This document shows positions 1 through 8,106 of a stretch of 20,684 bases of DNA, piece by piece. The translations under genes and the position numbers were made by a program. The notes under the pieces were generated by a model. The model saw nothing but the letters and a program-made list of their open reading frames with translations, was not told the DNA's origin and did not search any database. The first letter of the stretch is position 1, and every line of letters starts with the position of its first letter. Source of the stretch: Lentisphaera sp. (GTDB lineage Bacteria > Verrucomicrobiota > Lentisphaeria > Victivallales > GWF2-50-93). Location of the stretch: NCBI GenBank assembly GCA_020721745.1, contig DYMC01000017.1, positions 1 to 20,684 of the forward strand. The letters are read 5' to 3'.

Positions 1-38
1 CTAGGGGAGCCGTGCAACGCAATTGGTTCTCTTTCAAC

Positions 39-67
39 TTGCCAGAAGGCGGTTCAAGCTCTATATT
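39..67 (+). promoter_or_regulatory. Predicted sigma70-type promoter for the cstA-deacetylase pair
   Basis: TTGCCA at 39-44 (5 of 6 to the -35 consensus) and TATATT at 62-67 (5 of 6 to the -10) are separated by exactly 17 nt. The start point would be near 74, giving a leader of about 75 nt before the cstA start at 149. The leader holds a short stem (GGCTC 90-94 with GAGCC 99-103). Nothing else is visible in bases 1-148. This is inferred from consensus match only. Confidence 0.55.
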
Positions 68-148
68 TATTGTCAAGAACTGATTTAATGGCTCATGGGA
101 GCCTGGCTCTTTATCCTGGTGAACAATACTACAGGGAGGTCTTTGACG

Positions 149-1813
149 ATGCTTGTTCTTGTGTTTGTGATTTGTGTCCTGCTTCTGGTCTGCGGGTATT
201 TTCTGTATGGGAAGCGGATAGAGAGAACTCTTGTTCTGGAGCCTCACAAGAAAATGCCGTCGGAGGAGTTGCGCGACGGGGTGGACTATGTTCCCACGCC
301 GACACCGGTTCTGCTCGGGCATCATTTCAGTTCGATAGCCGGCGCGGGGCCGATTGTGGGGCCGATAATCGCGGCGGTGGCTTTTGGCTGGCTTCCGACG
401 CTTATCTGGATAATCGTAGGTTCGATATTCGTGGGGGCCGTGCACGACTATACGGCGGCCTTGGCGAGCGTCAACAACAGAGGAATGTCCATCGGGCAGA
501 TATGCCGGAAGCATTTGAAGCCGTCCACCTACGTGATGATGCTGGTGTTTCTCCTGCTTACGTTGAGCTATGTGATAATAGTGTTTCTCGATCTCACGGC
601 CGGGACGATGACGCCGCCCGCGGTCGAGAGGGAGGGCTTCTGCGAAAACGGGGCTGTCGCGACGGCATCGGTGCTCTACATCGTGCTTGCAGTCATATAC
701 GGGCTGGTGGTGTATAAGCTGAAGGTAAATTTCAAGAAGGCCTCGCTGGTCTTCGTCCCACTTGTCTTTGCGGCTCTGTATGTGGGATACAAGTTTCCGA
801 TCACTTCCGATGTCCTGTCGCATTTCACATCCTCGCCGAAGAACTTCTGGCTGGTGATACTTCTGATATACTGCTTCTTCGCTTCAATATTGCCCGTCTG
901 GCTTCTTCTCCAGCCGAGGGACTATCTCTCGTCTTTTCTTCTCTACGCCAGTCTCGGGGTGGGGACGGTTGGTCTCCTTGTCTCCGGGTTCGGAGGCGAG
1001 CTGTCCATACAGCAGCCGGCTTTGCTGTCGTTCAGCGACAGGAATCTGGGGTTTGTCTTTCCGGCTTTGTTCATAACGGTGGCGTGCGGGGCTGTGAGCG
1101 GGTTTCACGCGCTGGTTTCGGCCGGGACGACGGCGAAGCAGCTCGAGCGGAAGAAGAGCATGCTTCCTGTGGTCTATGGCTCCATGCTGGTGGAGGCGGT
1201 TCTTGCGGTTCTTGCGGTGATTTCGGTGATGATGGTGGTGAAGGTTCCAGACAAGCAGTTGCCGACTGTGACTTTCGCGAACGCACTGGGAGCTTTTGCC
1301 GAGGCATGTGGTTTCAGCCGCGAGGCCGGGCTTGTCTTTGCACTTCTGGCGATAAACACGTTTCTTCTGACGACTCTTGACACCTGCACCCGTCTCACCC
1401 GTTTTATAATCGAGGAGTTTATCGGGCGGGAGTTTCCGATGAGGCGCTATCTGACGACATTGGCGGCGCTGGCGTTCCCCGCGTTCATGTGCTTCGTGAA
1501 GATCAACGACCAGCCGGCGTGGAAGACGGTGTGGCCGGCGTTTGGCACGACGAACCAGCTTCTGGCTGCGATCACGCTCATCGTGGTGTCCGTGTGGCTT
1601 TTCAAGAACGGGAGGAGGCTTGTCTACACGATAGCACCGATGATATTCATGCTTGTGACGGCTGGTTATTCGCTTGCCGTCCTGGCGTATTCCAGATTGT
1701 CCGAGGGAGACTACATAATAGGGCCGATCAGCGTAGTCATGTTCGTGATGGCGGTCGTGGTTACAATTGATTCATCGAGCGTGTTCTTCAAAAACGGTCC
1801 AGTTGAAAAATGA
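149..1813 (+). CDS. cstA: CstA-family carbon starvation transporter (inner-membrane peptide/pyruvate permease family)
   Basis: This is a polytopic inner-membrane protein of 554 residues with at least a dozen hydrophobic segments. The family hallmark LGHHFSSIAGAGPIVGP lies at residues 56-72 and is followed by GAVHDYTAALAS. CstA/BtsT proteins take up peptides or pyruvate, often during carbon limitation; the substrate here cannot be told from sequence. I chose the ATG at 149 because GGGAGG sits 8 nt upstream and the protein then begins with a hydrophobic helix. An in-frame upstream start at 95 has no such site and would add 18 residues. The protein is shorter than E. coli CstA (about 700 residues), in keeping with the compact form seen in many other phyla. 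The stop overlaps the start of the deacetylase gene (ATGA), so the two are very likely co-translated. Confidence 0.94.
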   Translation: MLVLVFVICVLLLVCGYFLYGKRIERTLVLEPHKKMPSEELRDGVDYVPTPTPVLLGHHFSSIAGAGPIVGPIIAAVAFGWLPTLIWIIVGSIFVGAVHDYTAALASVNNRGMSIGQICRKHLKPSTYVMMLVFLLLTLSYVIIVFLDLTAGTMTPPAVEREGFCENGAVATASVLYIVLAVIYGLVVYKLKVNFKKASLVFVPLVFAALYVGYKFPITSDVLSHFTSSPKNFWLVILLIYCFFASILPVWLLLQPRDYLSSFLLYASLGVGTVGLLVSGFGGELSIQQPALLSFSDRNLGFVFPALFITVACGAVSGFHALVSAGTTAKQLERKKSMLPVVYGSMLVEAVLAVLAVISVMMVVKVPDKQLPTVTFANALGAFAEACGFSREAGLVFALLAINTFLLTTLDTCTRLTRFIIEEFIGREFPMRRYLTTLAALAFPAFMCFVKINDQPAWKTVWPAFGTTNQLLAAITLIVVSVWLFKNGRRLVYTIAPMIFMLVTAGYSLAVLAYSRLSEGDYIIGPISVVMFVMAVVVTIDSSSVFFKNGPVEK

Positions 1814-2820
1814 GAATCCGCAGAGCGTCGGCATTTGTGCTGCTCTACCACAGGGTTCTTCCTGTTGAGTCGGCTCTTGGTGTTTCCTGCCGTGTCTTCG
1901 AGGAGCATTTGGATTTTCTGAAGTCCTCCGGGCATGTCTTCATGGATTCCGCTATGCTTGGTGACTTTCTCGCCGGCAGGCTCGATGAGGCATCCAAGCA
2001 TGTGCTGCTCAGCTTCGACGATGGCTGGGCGGACAATCTATTTTTCGCCACTCCTATCTTGGGGAAATACTCTGCGAAGGCGATGATCGCGATATGCGGC
2101 TCGCTGGTGAATCCCTCGCCGGAGGCCAGGGAGATATCGCGATTCATTGTCCGGGACGACAAGGCATCCCTCGATGCGGCGGCGAACGGCGGGGATTTCA
2201 GCCAGTTCCTGTCCTGGGGCGAGCTCTCCTTGATGAGGGAGAGCGGACTTTGGGATTTCGCCTCCCACGGATGCTCCCATCTGGGGAACTATTTTTCACT
2301 GGACAATATCCGTGGTTTTCATCCCCGCCAGACACATTGGACGATGAAATACGCTCTTGGTGGCGAGCTTTTCGACGGGGCGCCTCGGGCGGAGTTCAAG
2401 AGCGTGCTGTCTTTTCCGAGGACGCGTCTTGCTCCGAAGCTGGTTGAAGCCCTGAAGAAGGCGGAGGATGATGGGGAGCGTATAAAAATATGCTCCGCTT
2501 TTCCAGATCCGATAGAGCGGATGGAAAGCGATGAGGAATTCAGGAGCCGGGTCGGGGCGGACTTGTCGGAGTCGCGCAAGATCATTGGTGAAAAGCTTGG
2601 AGTTGTCCCGGATTGCCTGGTATGGCCCTGGGGCGACTATTCGGAGGAGTCCGAGCGGATTGCGGTGGGCAGCGGCTTCCGGAAGCTTTTCACCGTGGAG
2701 AAAGGATTTCTTGCGCCGGGGTCGAATCCGCTGCGGATTCCACGCATTGTCGCTCCTAATTCCTTGTCGGGCCTGAAGCGCCGCATCAGACATGGGATAT
2801 ATTCCATGTTTCCCTTTTGA
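1810..2820 (+). CDS. Polysaccharide deacetylase (NodB/CE4-like)
   Basis: The 336-residue product carries the NodB-fold motifs. LSFDDGW (residues 67-73) supplies the catalytic base and metal-binding Asp pair, SHGCSH (152-157) supplies the two metal-binding histidines, and VWPWGDY (271-277) matches the later motif lining the active-site groove. The N-terminus (FVLLYHRVLP) is typical of cytoplasmic or membrane-associated members that remove acetyl groups from surface or cell-wall polysaccharides. There is no evident signal peptide. The region between motifs 2 and 3 (about 160-270) is a long insert relative to minimal CE4 domains. Start and cstA stop overlap in ATGA, which suggests coupling, although a transporter-deacetylase pairing is not an obvious pathway. 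Substrate is unknown. Confidence 0.88.
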   Translation: MRIRRASAFVLLYHRVLPVESALGVSCRVFEEHLDFLKSSGHVFMDSAMLGDFLAGRLDEASKHVLLSFDDGWADNLFFATPILGKYSAKAMIAICGSLVNPSPEAREISRFIVRDDKASLDAAANGGDFSQFLSWGELSLMRESGLWDFASHGCSHLGNYFSLDNIRGFHPRQTHWTMKYALGGELFDGAPRAEFKSVLSFPRTRLAPKLVEALKKAEDDGERIKICSAFPDPIERMESDEEFRSRVGADLSESRKIIGEKLGVVPDCLVWPWGDYSEESERIAVGSGFRKLFTVEKGFLAPGSNPLRIPRIVAPNSLSGLKRRIRHGIYSMFPF

Positions 2821-2858
2821 GCCATTGGCTCTTGGGGCGAGGACAGTGGTATGAACTT

Positions 2859-4217
2859 TTACGACGAGAGCTTCCGGACCGTCTCCTCCAGCGCCTTGGC
2901 TGCGATTTTCGCAAGTTTGCGGATTGTCGCGGGGGCGCTGTTCAGTGGTGGCATAAAGTAGATAGTGTCGCCTAGACTGCGGAGGAATGCGCCCCCGCGC
3001 AGCGCATTTTGGTAGAACATGAATCCTGCCCTGGCATCTTTTGGGAAGGGGGAGCCTGTCTTTGGATTGACGATGTCCGCTGCGGCGATGAATCCAATGC
3101 CGCGGATATTTCGCAGGGCGGCTGTTGAGCGTCCGGTTTTTTCCATTGCGCCGCGAAGTTCGCATTCTCTTTCTGACACCATCTCCCCTATTCTTTCTTC
3201 TTCATAGATTTTCAACGCCTCGATGGCGGCGGCGGCGCACAGCGCGTTGCCGGCGTATGTGGAGGAATGGAGGAAGGCCTTTCCGGTCGGATGGTCGTCG
3301 TAGAAGGCATTGAAGATTTTTCTTTTTACGAGAACCGCCGACATTGCGCCCCATCCGGCGCTGAGTCCTTTGGAGAGGCAGACGATGTCCGGGACTATTC
3401 CTGCGTGCATGCATGCGAGGGCGGGGCCTGTCCGGTGGAATCCTGTCATTATTTCGTCGGCCACGAGCAGGACGTTGTTTTTTCCCGCCCATTCTGAAAG
3501 CCGCTGGAGGAAATTCATGGAATAGACGAGCATTCCGGCGGCGCCCTGGACTATCGGTTCGAAGAATATCGCCGCGAGACGGGGTTTATTGGTGTCCAGG
3601 GTTCTTTCCACCTTGAGCCAGTCCTCGTCAGGGATTTTTTCCCACAGTGGCGATGCCTTGCTGTCGAGATAGGGGAGGGGGCCCAGCTTGATGGTTCTGT
3701 GCAGGATTTTGGAGAATGGCCTCGAGTAGAGTTCGCAGTCGCCGAGTGACAATGCAAGGGTCGTTTCTCCGTGGTATCCGTTCTGGAGGCTGGCAAGGAG
3801 TTTTTTTTCGGGTGTGGATGTCTGGGCGTGGAATTGCAGGGACATTTTCGCGGCGACCTCGACGGCGGAGGAGCCGCTGTCCGAATAGAAGACCTTGTCG
3901 AATCCCGGCATGAGCGAGCAGAGGCGTTCGGAGAGTTCGACCAGAGGTCTCTGTGTCGTCCCGGCGGGAATGATGTGTTCGAAGAATTTCATTTGCCGTT
4001 TTATCGCTCTGGCTATGGCCGGGTGGCGGTGTCCGAGGCTTTTGCACCACCACGAGCTTATGCCGTCTATGATTTGGGCTCCGTTGCTGCTGTGCAGATA
4101 GGATCCTTTTGCGGAGGATATTTCGATCGGGGGGAAGTTCTCGTGATCCTTCATCTGGGTGCAAGGGTGCCAGACATGCGCCAGGTCTCTATCAATCCAG
4201 TTCGTTTTTTTTCTCAT
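2859..4217 (-). CDS. bioA: Adenosylmethionine-8-amino-7-oxononanoate aminotransferase (biotin synthesis)
   Basis: BioA makes 7,8-diaminopelargonate from 7-keto-8-aminopelargonate, with S-adenosylmethionine as usual amino donor, in the cytoplasm. It is a fold-type I PLP enzyme of 452 residues, normal length. Visible motifs are VWHPCTQM (15-22), DGISSWWCKSLGH (51-63), GSSAVEVA (115-122), NGYHGET (146-152), ADEIMTGFHRTG (253-264; Asp254 binds the PLP ring nitrogen) and LSKGLSAGWG (281-290; Lys283 is the Schiff-base lysine). Cys19 stands where E. coli BioA has substrate-binding Tyr17; from memory an HPCTQM variant is common in some lineages. The ATG has no clear Shine-Dalgarno site, but the start fits the family. 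No other biotin genes are in the window. It converges on the deacetylase gene, 38 nt away, with no clear terminator between. Confidence 0.96.
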   Translation of the reverse strand: MRKKTNWIDRDLAHVWHPCTQMKDHENFPPIEISSAKGSYLHSSNGAQIIDGISSWWCKSLGHRHPAIARAIKRQMKFFEHIIPAGTTQRPLVELSERLCSLMPGFDKVFYSDSGSSAVEVAAKMSLQFHAQTSTPEKKLLASLQNGYHGETTLALSLGDCELYSRPFSKILHRTIKLGPLPYLDSKASPLWEKIPDEDWLKVERTLDTNKPRLAAIFFEPIVQGAAGMLVYSMNFLQRLSEWAGKNNVLLVADEIMTGFHRTGPALACMHAGIVPDIVCLSKGLSAGWGAMSAVLVKRKIFNAFYDDHPTGKAFLHSSTYAGNALCAAAAIEALKIYEEERIGEMVSERECELRGAMEKTGRSTAALRNIRGIGFIAAADIVNPKTGSPFPKDARAGFMFYQNALRGGAFLRSLGDTIYFMPPLNSAPATIRKLAKIAAKALEETVRKLSS

Positions 4218-4252
4218 TGTTGATTGGGGCGATTTTGCAATTGCCTCGGCTC

Positions 4253-4280
4253 AATATATCGTCTTTCCGCTTGAATTCAA
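4253..4280 (-). promoter_or_regulatory. Predicted bioA promoter
   Basis: On the minus strand, TTGAAT (4280-4275) and TATATT (4258-4253) are spaced 16 nt apart, about 36 nt upstream of the bioA start. The -35 lies inside a perfect 10-bp palindrome, TTGAATTCAA (4271-4280), which could be an operator. It does not resemble the classical BirA box. This is a consensus match only. Confidence 0.4.
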
Positions 4281-4337
4281 AAGGTCCGAACATAGTCGCA
4301 GCAGGGGCTGCGGAGCCGGCCTTGGAAAAAATTTGAT

Positions 4338-4382
4338 TTTTTTTTATTTTTAGTTTGAATTGTTCGCGGGACGGTGTATTTT
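4338..4382 (+). promoter_or_regulatory. Predicted promoter with upstream AT tract for the RRM gene
   Basis: TTGAAT (4355-4360) and TATTTT (4377-4382), 16 nt apart, are preceded directly by a T/A-only run (4336-4351) like an UP element. The start point would be near 4389, leaving a leader of roughly 75 nt. The leader carries a complete two-codon ORF, ATG GCG TAA (4446-4454), that ends 11 nt before the real start. The rest of the 248-nt bioA/RRM intergenic region holds only the bioA promoter candidate and a 6-bp stem (4297-4302 with 4307-4312). Confidence 0.45.
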
Positions 4383-4465
4383 GCCCGCTGGTTAAAAAAC
4401 CCTGGCGGTCTTTCGTGCCATTGGATCTACGGGGAAAGTCAATAAATGGCGTAAGTAGGAACAAT

Positions 4466-4744
4466 ATGGAAATGTTCGTAGGGAATCTTCCGTACAGCAT
4501 GGACGATTCGAAACTCTCGGAACTGTTTGCGCAGTTCGGAAACGTGGAAAAAGCGAAAATCATCAAAGACCGCGACTCCGGCAGATCAAAGGGGTTTGGG
4601 TTCGTCACAATGGTTGACGAAGAAGCCCAGAAGGCGATCGCCGAACTCAACGGCAAGGACGTTGAGGGCAGAGCCATCAAAGTGAACGAAGCCCGTCCGA
4701 AGGAAGACAGGCCTCCAAGGCGTGACGGCGGCTTCAGAAGGTAA
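4466..4744 (+). CDS. Small RRM-domain RNA-binding protein
   Basis: The product is a single RNA recognition motif of 92 residues. RNP2 is MFVGNLPY (residues 3-10) and RNP1 is SKGFGFVTM (about 42-50), giving the usual beta-alpha-beta-beta-alpha-beta order. A short basic, proline- and glycine-containing tail follows (RPPRRDGGFRR). Such stand-alone RRM proteins occur in cyanobacteria, PVC bacteria and others, often cold-inducible, and bind single-stranded RNA; the targets are unknown. I chose the ATG at 4466 because AGGA (4457-4460) lies 5 nt upstream and the RRM begins at once. It is a single-gene transcription unit with its own promoter and terminator, divergent from bioA and convergent with the long minus-strand operon. 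Confidence 0.95.
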   Translation: MEMFVGNLPYSMDDSKLSELFAQFGNVEKAKIIKDRDSGRSKGFGFVTMVDEEAQKAIAELNGKDVEGRAIKVNEARPKEDRPPRRDGGFRR

Positions 4745-4762
4745 GGCATAGACCTGATTCTG

Positions 4763-4794
4763 ACCCGGTCCATTCTGGACCGGGTTTTTTTTTT
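4763..4794 (+). terminator. Rho-independent terminator of the RRM gene
   Basis: A perfect 9-bp stem (ACCCGGTCC 4763-4771, GGACCGGGT 4777-4785) has a 5-nt loop and runs straight into a T-tract at 4785-4794. The T-run is on one side only. A transcript arriving from the minus-strand operon would form the hairpin without a U-tract, so it should stop plus-strand transcription much better than minus-strand. Confidence 0.92.
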
Positions 4795-4798
4795 ACGG

Positions 4799-6616
4799 TC
4801 AGGGTTTGGAAGCCTGTATCACTTCGATGGCGGTGTTGATGTTGCCGAAAGGAGCGCTGACCTGCACGCCCGATATTTGGTCTTTTATCTTGGATATCGT
4901 CTCTACGGCGATTTTGATGCCTTCGGCTCTCTGTGCCTCCTTTGACTCGTGGGACTTCATGCGTTCGATTATCTCGTCCGGGACGACCACTCCTGGGACT
5001 TCGTTTTTCATGAACTCGGCATTTCTTGCGCTTGCCAGGGGCCATATTCCCGCGATGAGGAAGGTGTTGAGGTTTTTTATCCGTCCGATGAATTTTAGCA
5101 GTGGCTCGACGGCGAAGACGGGCTGTGTGATGATGAATTCTGCGCCGGCCTTGGCTTTTTCGTTCAGTCTGCGGATTTCGCGTTCGATGTCGAGGGCGTT
5201 TGGATCTGCGCCGACGCCGATGAAGGCCCTGGTCTGTCCGTTGATTGATTTGCCGCCGATGTCCACTCCGCGGTTGAGTCTGTCCTGAATTCTGGCCATG
5301 GCTATGGAATCGGCGTCGAAGACGCCCGATGCGAAGGGGTATTCTCCAAGTTTTGGCGGGTCTCCAGTGATGAAGAGGAGATTTTTTATTTCGAGGCATG
5401 CGCACGCGAGCAGATCGGACTGCATTCCGATGAGGTTTCTGTCCCGGCAGCAGAAGTGTAGTATGGTCTCGATTCCGGCCTTCCGCTGAATTTCGAGGGC
5501 TGTCACGAGCGGTGATATTTTGCAGCTGGCCCTTGGGCCGTCGGGAATGTTTATCGCGTCTATTCCGGCATCGTGGCATCGGGCCGCCTTAAGGATGGTC
5601 TGGGAGAGGTCAAATCCCTTTGGAGGCACGATTTCGACGGTGGAGACCCATTTGCCTTCCGAGAGTTTTCTGGAGAGGTTGGATTTATCCTTAGTTGGAG
5701 CGGGAGGCAGGAGTTGCTCCTTCGGCTCGATCGCGGTGATTCTGGATGAGATGTCTATTTTTCCCAGAGGTTTGACGGTCCTTGCGATTTCCCTGATGTG
5801 TTCGGGGCCTGTCCCGCAGCATCCACCGACGGCTCTTGCACCGAGGTTGACGAATCGCAGCGCGTATGTGCTTATGTATTCGGGGCTTGTCATGTAGATC
5901 ATTCTGCCGTCTATGTTCTTGGGCATTCCGCCGTTTGGTCTTGCGAAGACTGGGATGTTGGTTAGCTTGAGCAGTGATTCGACTGGATGCAGCATTCCAT
6001 CCGGGCCCACGCCGCAGTTCAGGCCGATGGCGGAGGGTTTGTTGCTGGCGGCGGCGATTTTGGACAGGAGCAGCTCCAGCGGTTCGCCGAGGGAGCTTTC
6101 GGCGTTCTCGTCCACAGCGAGGCTTACTGCGTAGGGGATCGGGCATCGGGATGCGGCCGCGAGGGCGGAGTCGAGGTCTGCAGCAGTGGAGAAGGTCTCG
6201 AAGAGTATGAAGTCAACTTCTTCCGCCAGGATGTCTATTTGCTCTTTGAGGATTTCGGAGTTGGGTTCTTTTCCCTCGCTTTTTCCGCATGGTCCGGCGG
6301 AGCCGGCCACGATTATGTTGTCTCCGGCGCATTTCCTTGCGATTTTCGCGGCCGACGAGTTGATGTCCGAGGTTTTTTCGGCGAGGCCGAATTTTGAGAG
6401 CTTGTATCTGTTTGCGCCGAAGCTGTTGGTCGTGATGATGTCGGCGCCGGCCTCGACGTATGACTTGTGTATGCCCTCCACCACGCTTGGAGCCGAGATG
6501 CAGAGTTCCTCGAAGCATGTGTTGACGAAGAAGTTGCGTTTGTATATTTCGGTTCCGACGGCGCCGTCGAAGACGAGTATCCTGTCCTTTAGAATCTTGT
6601 TGATGTCGTGTTTCAT
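4799..6616 (-). CDS. Bifunctional homocysteine S-methyltransferase / 5,10-methylenetetrahydrofolate reductase
   Basis: This is a 605-residue cytoplasmic fusion like B. subtilis YitJ. Residues 1 to about 290 are a zinc-dependent homocysteine S-methyltransferase barrel: FDGAVGTEIYKR (16-27), TTNSFGANR (62-70), and zinc ligands in GLNCG (Cys201) and GGCCGTG (Cys266, Cys267). Residues from about 315 to the end are a MetF-type flavin barrel: STVEIVPPKGFD (325-336), a GDPPKLGEYP motif and AGIWPLAS. Together they would make methyltetrahydrofolate and methylate homocysteine to methionine; whether the methyl donor of the first domain is the folate made by the second is not known from sequence. I prefer the ATG at 6616 (AAAGG about 8 nt upstream) over 6646. 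It follows murF after 63 nt and is the last gene of the run, with no U-rich terminator after it. Confidence 0.94.
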   Translation of the reverse strand: MKHDINKILKDRILVFDGAVGTEIYKRNFFVNTCFEELCISAPSVVEGIHKSYVEAGADIITTNSFGANRYKLSKFGLAEKTSDINSSAAKIARKCAGDNIIVAGSAGPCGKSEGKEPNSEILKEQIDILAEEVDFILFETFSTAADLDSALAAASRCPIPYAVSLAVDENAESSLGEPLELLLSKIAAASNKPSAIGLNCGVGPDGMLHPVESLLKLTNIPVFARPNGGMPKNIDGRMIYMTSPEYISTYALRFVNLGARAVGGCCGTGPEHIREIARTVKPLGKIDISSRITAIEPKEQLLPPAPTKDKSNLSRKLSEGKWVSTVEIVPPKGFDLSQTILKAARCHDAGIDAINIPDGPRASCKISPLVTALEIQRKAGIETILHFCCRDRNLIGMQSDLLACACLEIKNLLFITGDPPKLGEYPFASGVFDADSIAMARIQDRLNRGVDIGGKSINGQTRAFIGVGADPNALDIEREIRRLNEKAKAGAEFIITQPVFAVEPLLKFIGRIKNLNTFLIAGIWPLASARNAEFMKNEVPGVVVPDEIIERMKSHESKEAQRAEGIKIAVETISKIKDQISGVQVSAPFGNINTAIEVIQASKP

Positions 6617-6679
6617 TGCCGAGGCCTTTTGTTGGGTTGGTCGCATGGAATATAGCTTGGGAAAGTGAATATGGAAATG

Positions 6680-8104
6680 CTATTTTCCTTGGGAGGCTGA
6701 TGGAGCCTCGAATATATTTTCGATTTTTTCCATGGCCATTCCGCGCGATCCCTTGATATAGACGATGTCGCCCTTCTTGAGGGTGGACTTTGCGAAATTC
6801 GCGGCATCGTTGGAATTGGCGAAGTTGGCGATGTCAGGGAGATTTTTCCTGGCGGCGGCGGACATGAGAGGACCGACGGCGATTATTTCCGCGGATGGGA
6901 ATTTTTGCGAAGCGAAGAGGATGACCTCGTCGTGAAGGGCAGGTGCCTTGTCTCCGAGTTCGAGCATGTCTCCGAGGAAGATGACAGTTTTTGCGTTTGT
7001 GGCGACCGCTTCCGAGAGCCACTGCAGTCCTGCTTTTGCGCTGTCTGGGTTGGAATTGTATGCGTCGTTGATGAACATTATTCCTGCGGTGGTTCTTCTT
7101 CTCATCCGCATTCCGCCCACGGATGCGTTGGCGAGTGCGGACTGGATGATGTCCGGGCTGATTCCGAGTTCGATGGCGCAGGTTGTGGCGGCGAGCGCGT
7201 TGGATATCTGGTGGATTCCCGGGACCGGGAGGCGGAATTTGATCTTGCGTCCGCTGTCGGCGAAGTGGAATTCGACATTGCTTCCGTCGAGGGAATTTTC
7301 GAAGCATCTGGCGTTTATCCTGCAGTTTTTGTTTTCCGAGCACGAGAAGGAGAGAATCCGTGCATCGGCCTTTTGCGCCTCGGAGACGAGTATTTCGCGA
7401 TAATCGCAATCCGCCGGGATGATGGCGGTTCCGCCTTTTGCAAGTCCCTTGAAGACGGAGCTTTTCTCTCTTGCGACGCCATCGAGGCTTCCGAGGAACT
7501 CGATGTGGCCTCTGCCGATGCTTGTGACGATCGCCATGTCGGGTTTTGCGCAAAGGCTCAGGGCCTCGATTTCTCCGAAGTGGTTTGTTCCCATTTCGAT
7601 GATGGCGAAGCTGTGTTTTTCCGATATGCGCAGGAGGTTGAGCGGGACACCGACCAGATTGTTGGTGTTGCCTTGAGTGGAGAGGACTGCGTCGTGTCCG
7701 AAGGCGGACTCGATAATGGCGGAGAGGAAGTCCTTGGTCGAGGTTTTTCCGGAGCTTCCTGTGATGGCTATGATCTTCGCGTTGGATTGCTCTCTGTTGA
7801 GTTGGGCGAGGCGGGCGTATGCGGTGCCAGTGTCGTCCACGATTAGAGCCGGGATGTGGAGCTTGGTGGCGGCATGGGAGTTTTTGGCGGATACGCATAC
7901 GGCTGCGGCTCCCGAGCCCACGGCATTTTGGAGGAAGTCGTGGCCATCGAATTTTTCGCCCTTGAGTGCGAAGAAGAAGGCATCCCTGGGGATTTTTCTG
8001 GAGTCGGTAGAGACGAGGGTTGAATCGAACTGCGGCGGGGGCGGAGAGCAGTCGAGCCAGCGGCCTTGAAGTCTTGATGTTAGTTTGCTTGAGTCGAGGA
8101 GCAT
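6680..8104 (-). CDS. murF: UDP-N-acetylmuramoyl-tripeptide--D-alanyl-D-alanine ligase
   Basis: MurF adds D-Ala-D-Ala to the UDP-MurNAc-tripeptide, the last cytoplasmic step of peptidoglycan precursor synthesis. The 474-residue protein shows the three Mur-ligase domains: an N-terminal substrate domain with VSTDSRKIPRDAFFFALKG (31-49), an ATPase domain with P-loop ITGSSGKTS (114-122), TQGNTNNLVG (143-152) and IEMGTN (169-174), and a C-terminal domain with NDAYNSNPDS and FLGDMLELG. The ATG at 8104 is chosen from the usual MurF N-terminus; it lies only 2 nt after the dehydrogenase stop and lacks its own Shine-Dalgarno site, so it is probably translationally coupled. Finding murF outside a division/cell-wall cluster, behind a pilus-type operon, is unusual. 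Confidence 0.96.
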   Translation of the reverse strand: MLLDSSKLTSRLQGRWLDCSPPPPQFDSTLVSTDSRKIPRDAFFFALKGEKFDGHDFLQNAVGSGAAAVCVSAKNSHAATKLHIPALIVDDTGTAYARLAQLNREQSNAKIIAITGSSGKTSTKDFLSAIIESAFGHDAVLSTQGNTNNLVGVPLNLLRISEKHSFAIIEMGTNHFGEIEALSLCAKPDMAIVTSIGRGHIEFLGSLDGVAREKSSVFKGLAKGGTAIIPADCDYREILVSEAQKADARILSFSCSENKNCRINARCFENSLDGSNVEFHFADSGRKIKFRLPVPGIHQISNALAATTCAIELGISPDIIQSALANASVGGMRMRRRTTAGIMFINDAYNSNPDSAKAGLQWLSEAVATNAKTVIFLGDMLELGDKAPALHDEVILFASQKFPSAEIIAVGPLMSAAARKNLPDIANFANSNDAANFAKSTLKKGDIVYIKGSRGMAMEKIENIFEAPSASQGK

Positions 8105-8106
8105 GT

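Noticed and set aside
70..717. Open frame overlapping the start of cstA
   Set aside because: It lacks family features, and CstA is unmistakable in the other frame on the same strand.
2818..2830. GAGCC-ATT-GGCTC hairpin after the deacetylase gene as a terminator
   Set aside because: The stem is only 5 bp and no T-run follows on either strand.
2296..3165. 289-codon minus-strand frame across the deacetylase/bioA junction
   Set aside because: It overlaps two well-supported genes and is rich in Arg, Pro and His, as expected for an out-of-frame reading.
4297..4350. CGCAGC/GCTGCG hairpin followed by a T-rich tract as a terminator
   Set aside because: The T-tract begins more than 25 nt after the stem and no plus-strand gene ends there. 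The tract fits better as an upstream promoter element.
6650..6679. Internal promoter before the HMT-MTHFR gene (TATATT on the minus strand)
   Set aside because: The -10 is fair, but no convincing -35 lies at proper spacing.
6905..7846. 313-codon plus-strand frame opposite murF
   Set aside because: It is a shadow of a certain gene, with low-complexity composition and no motif.
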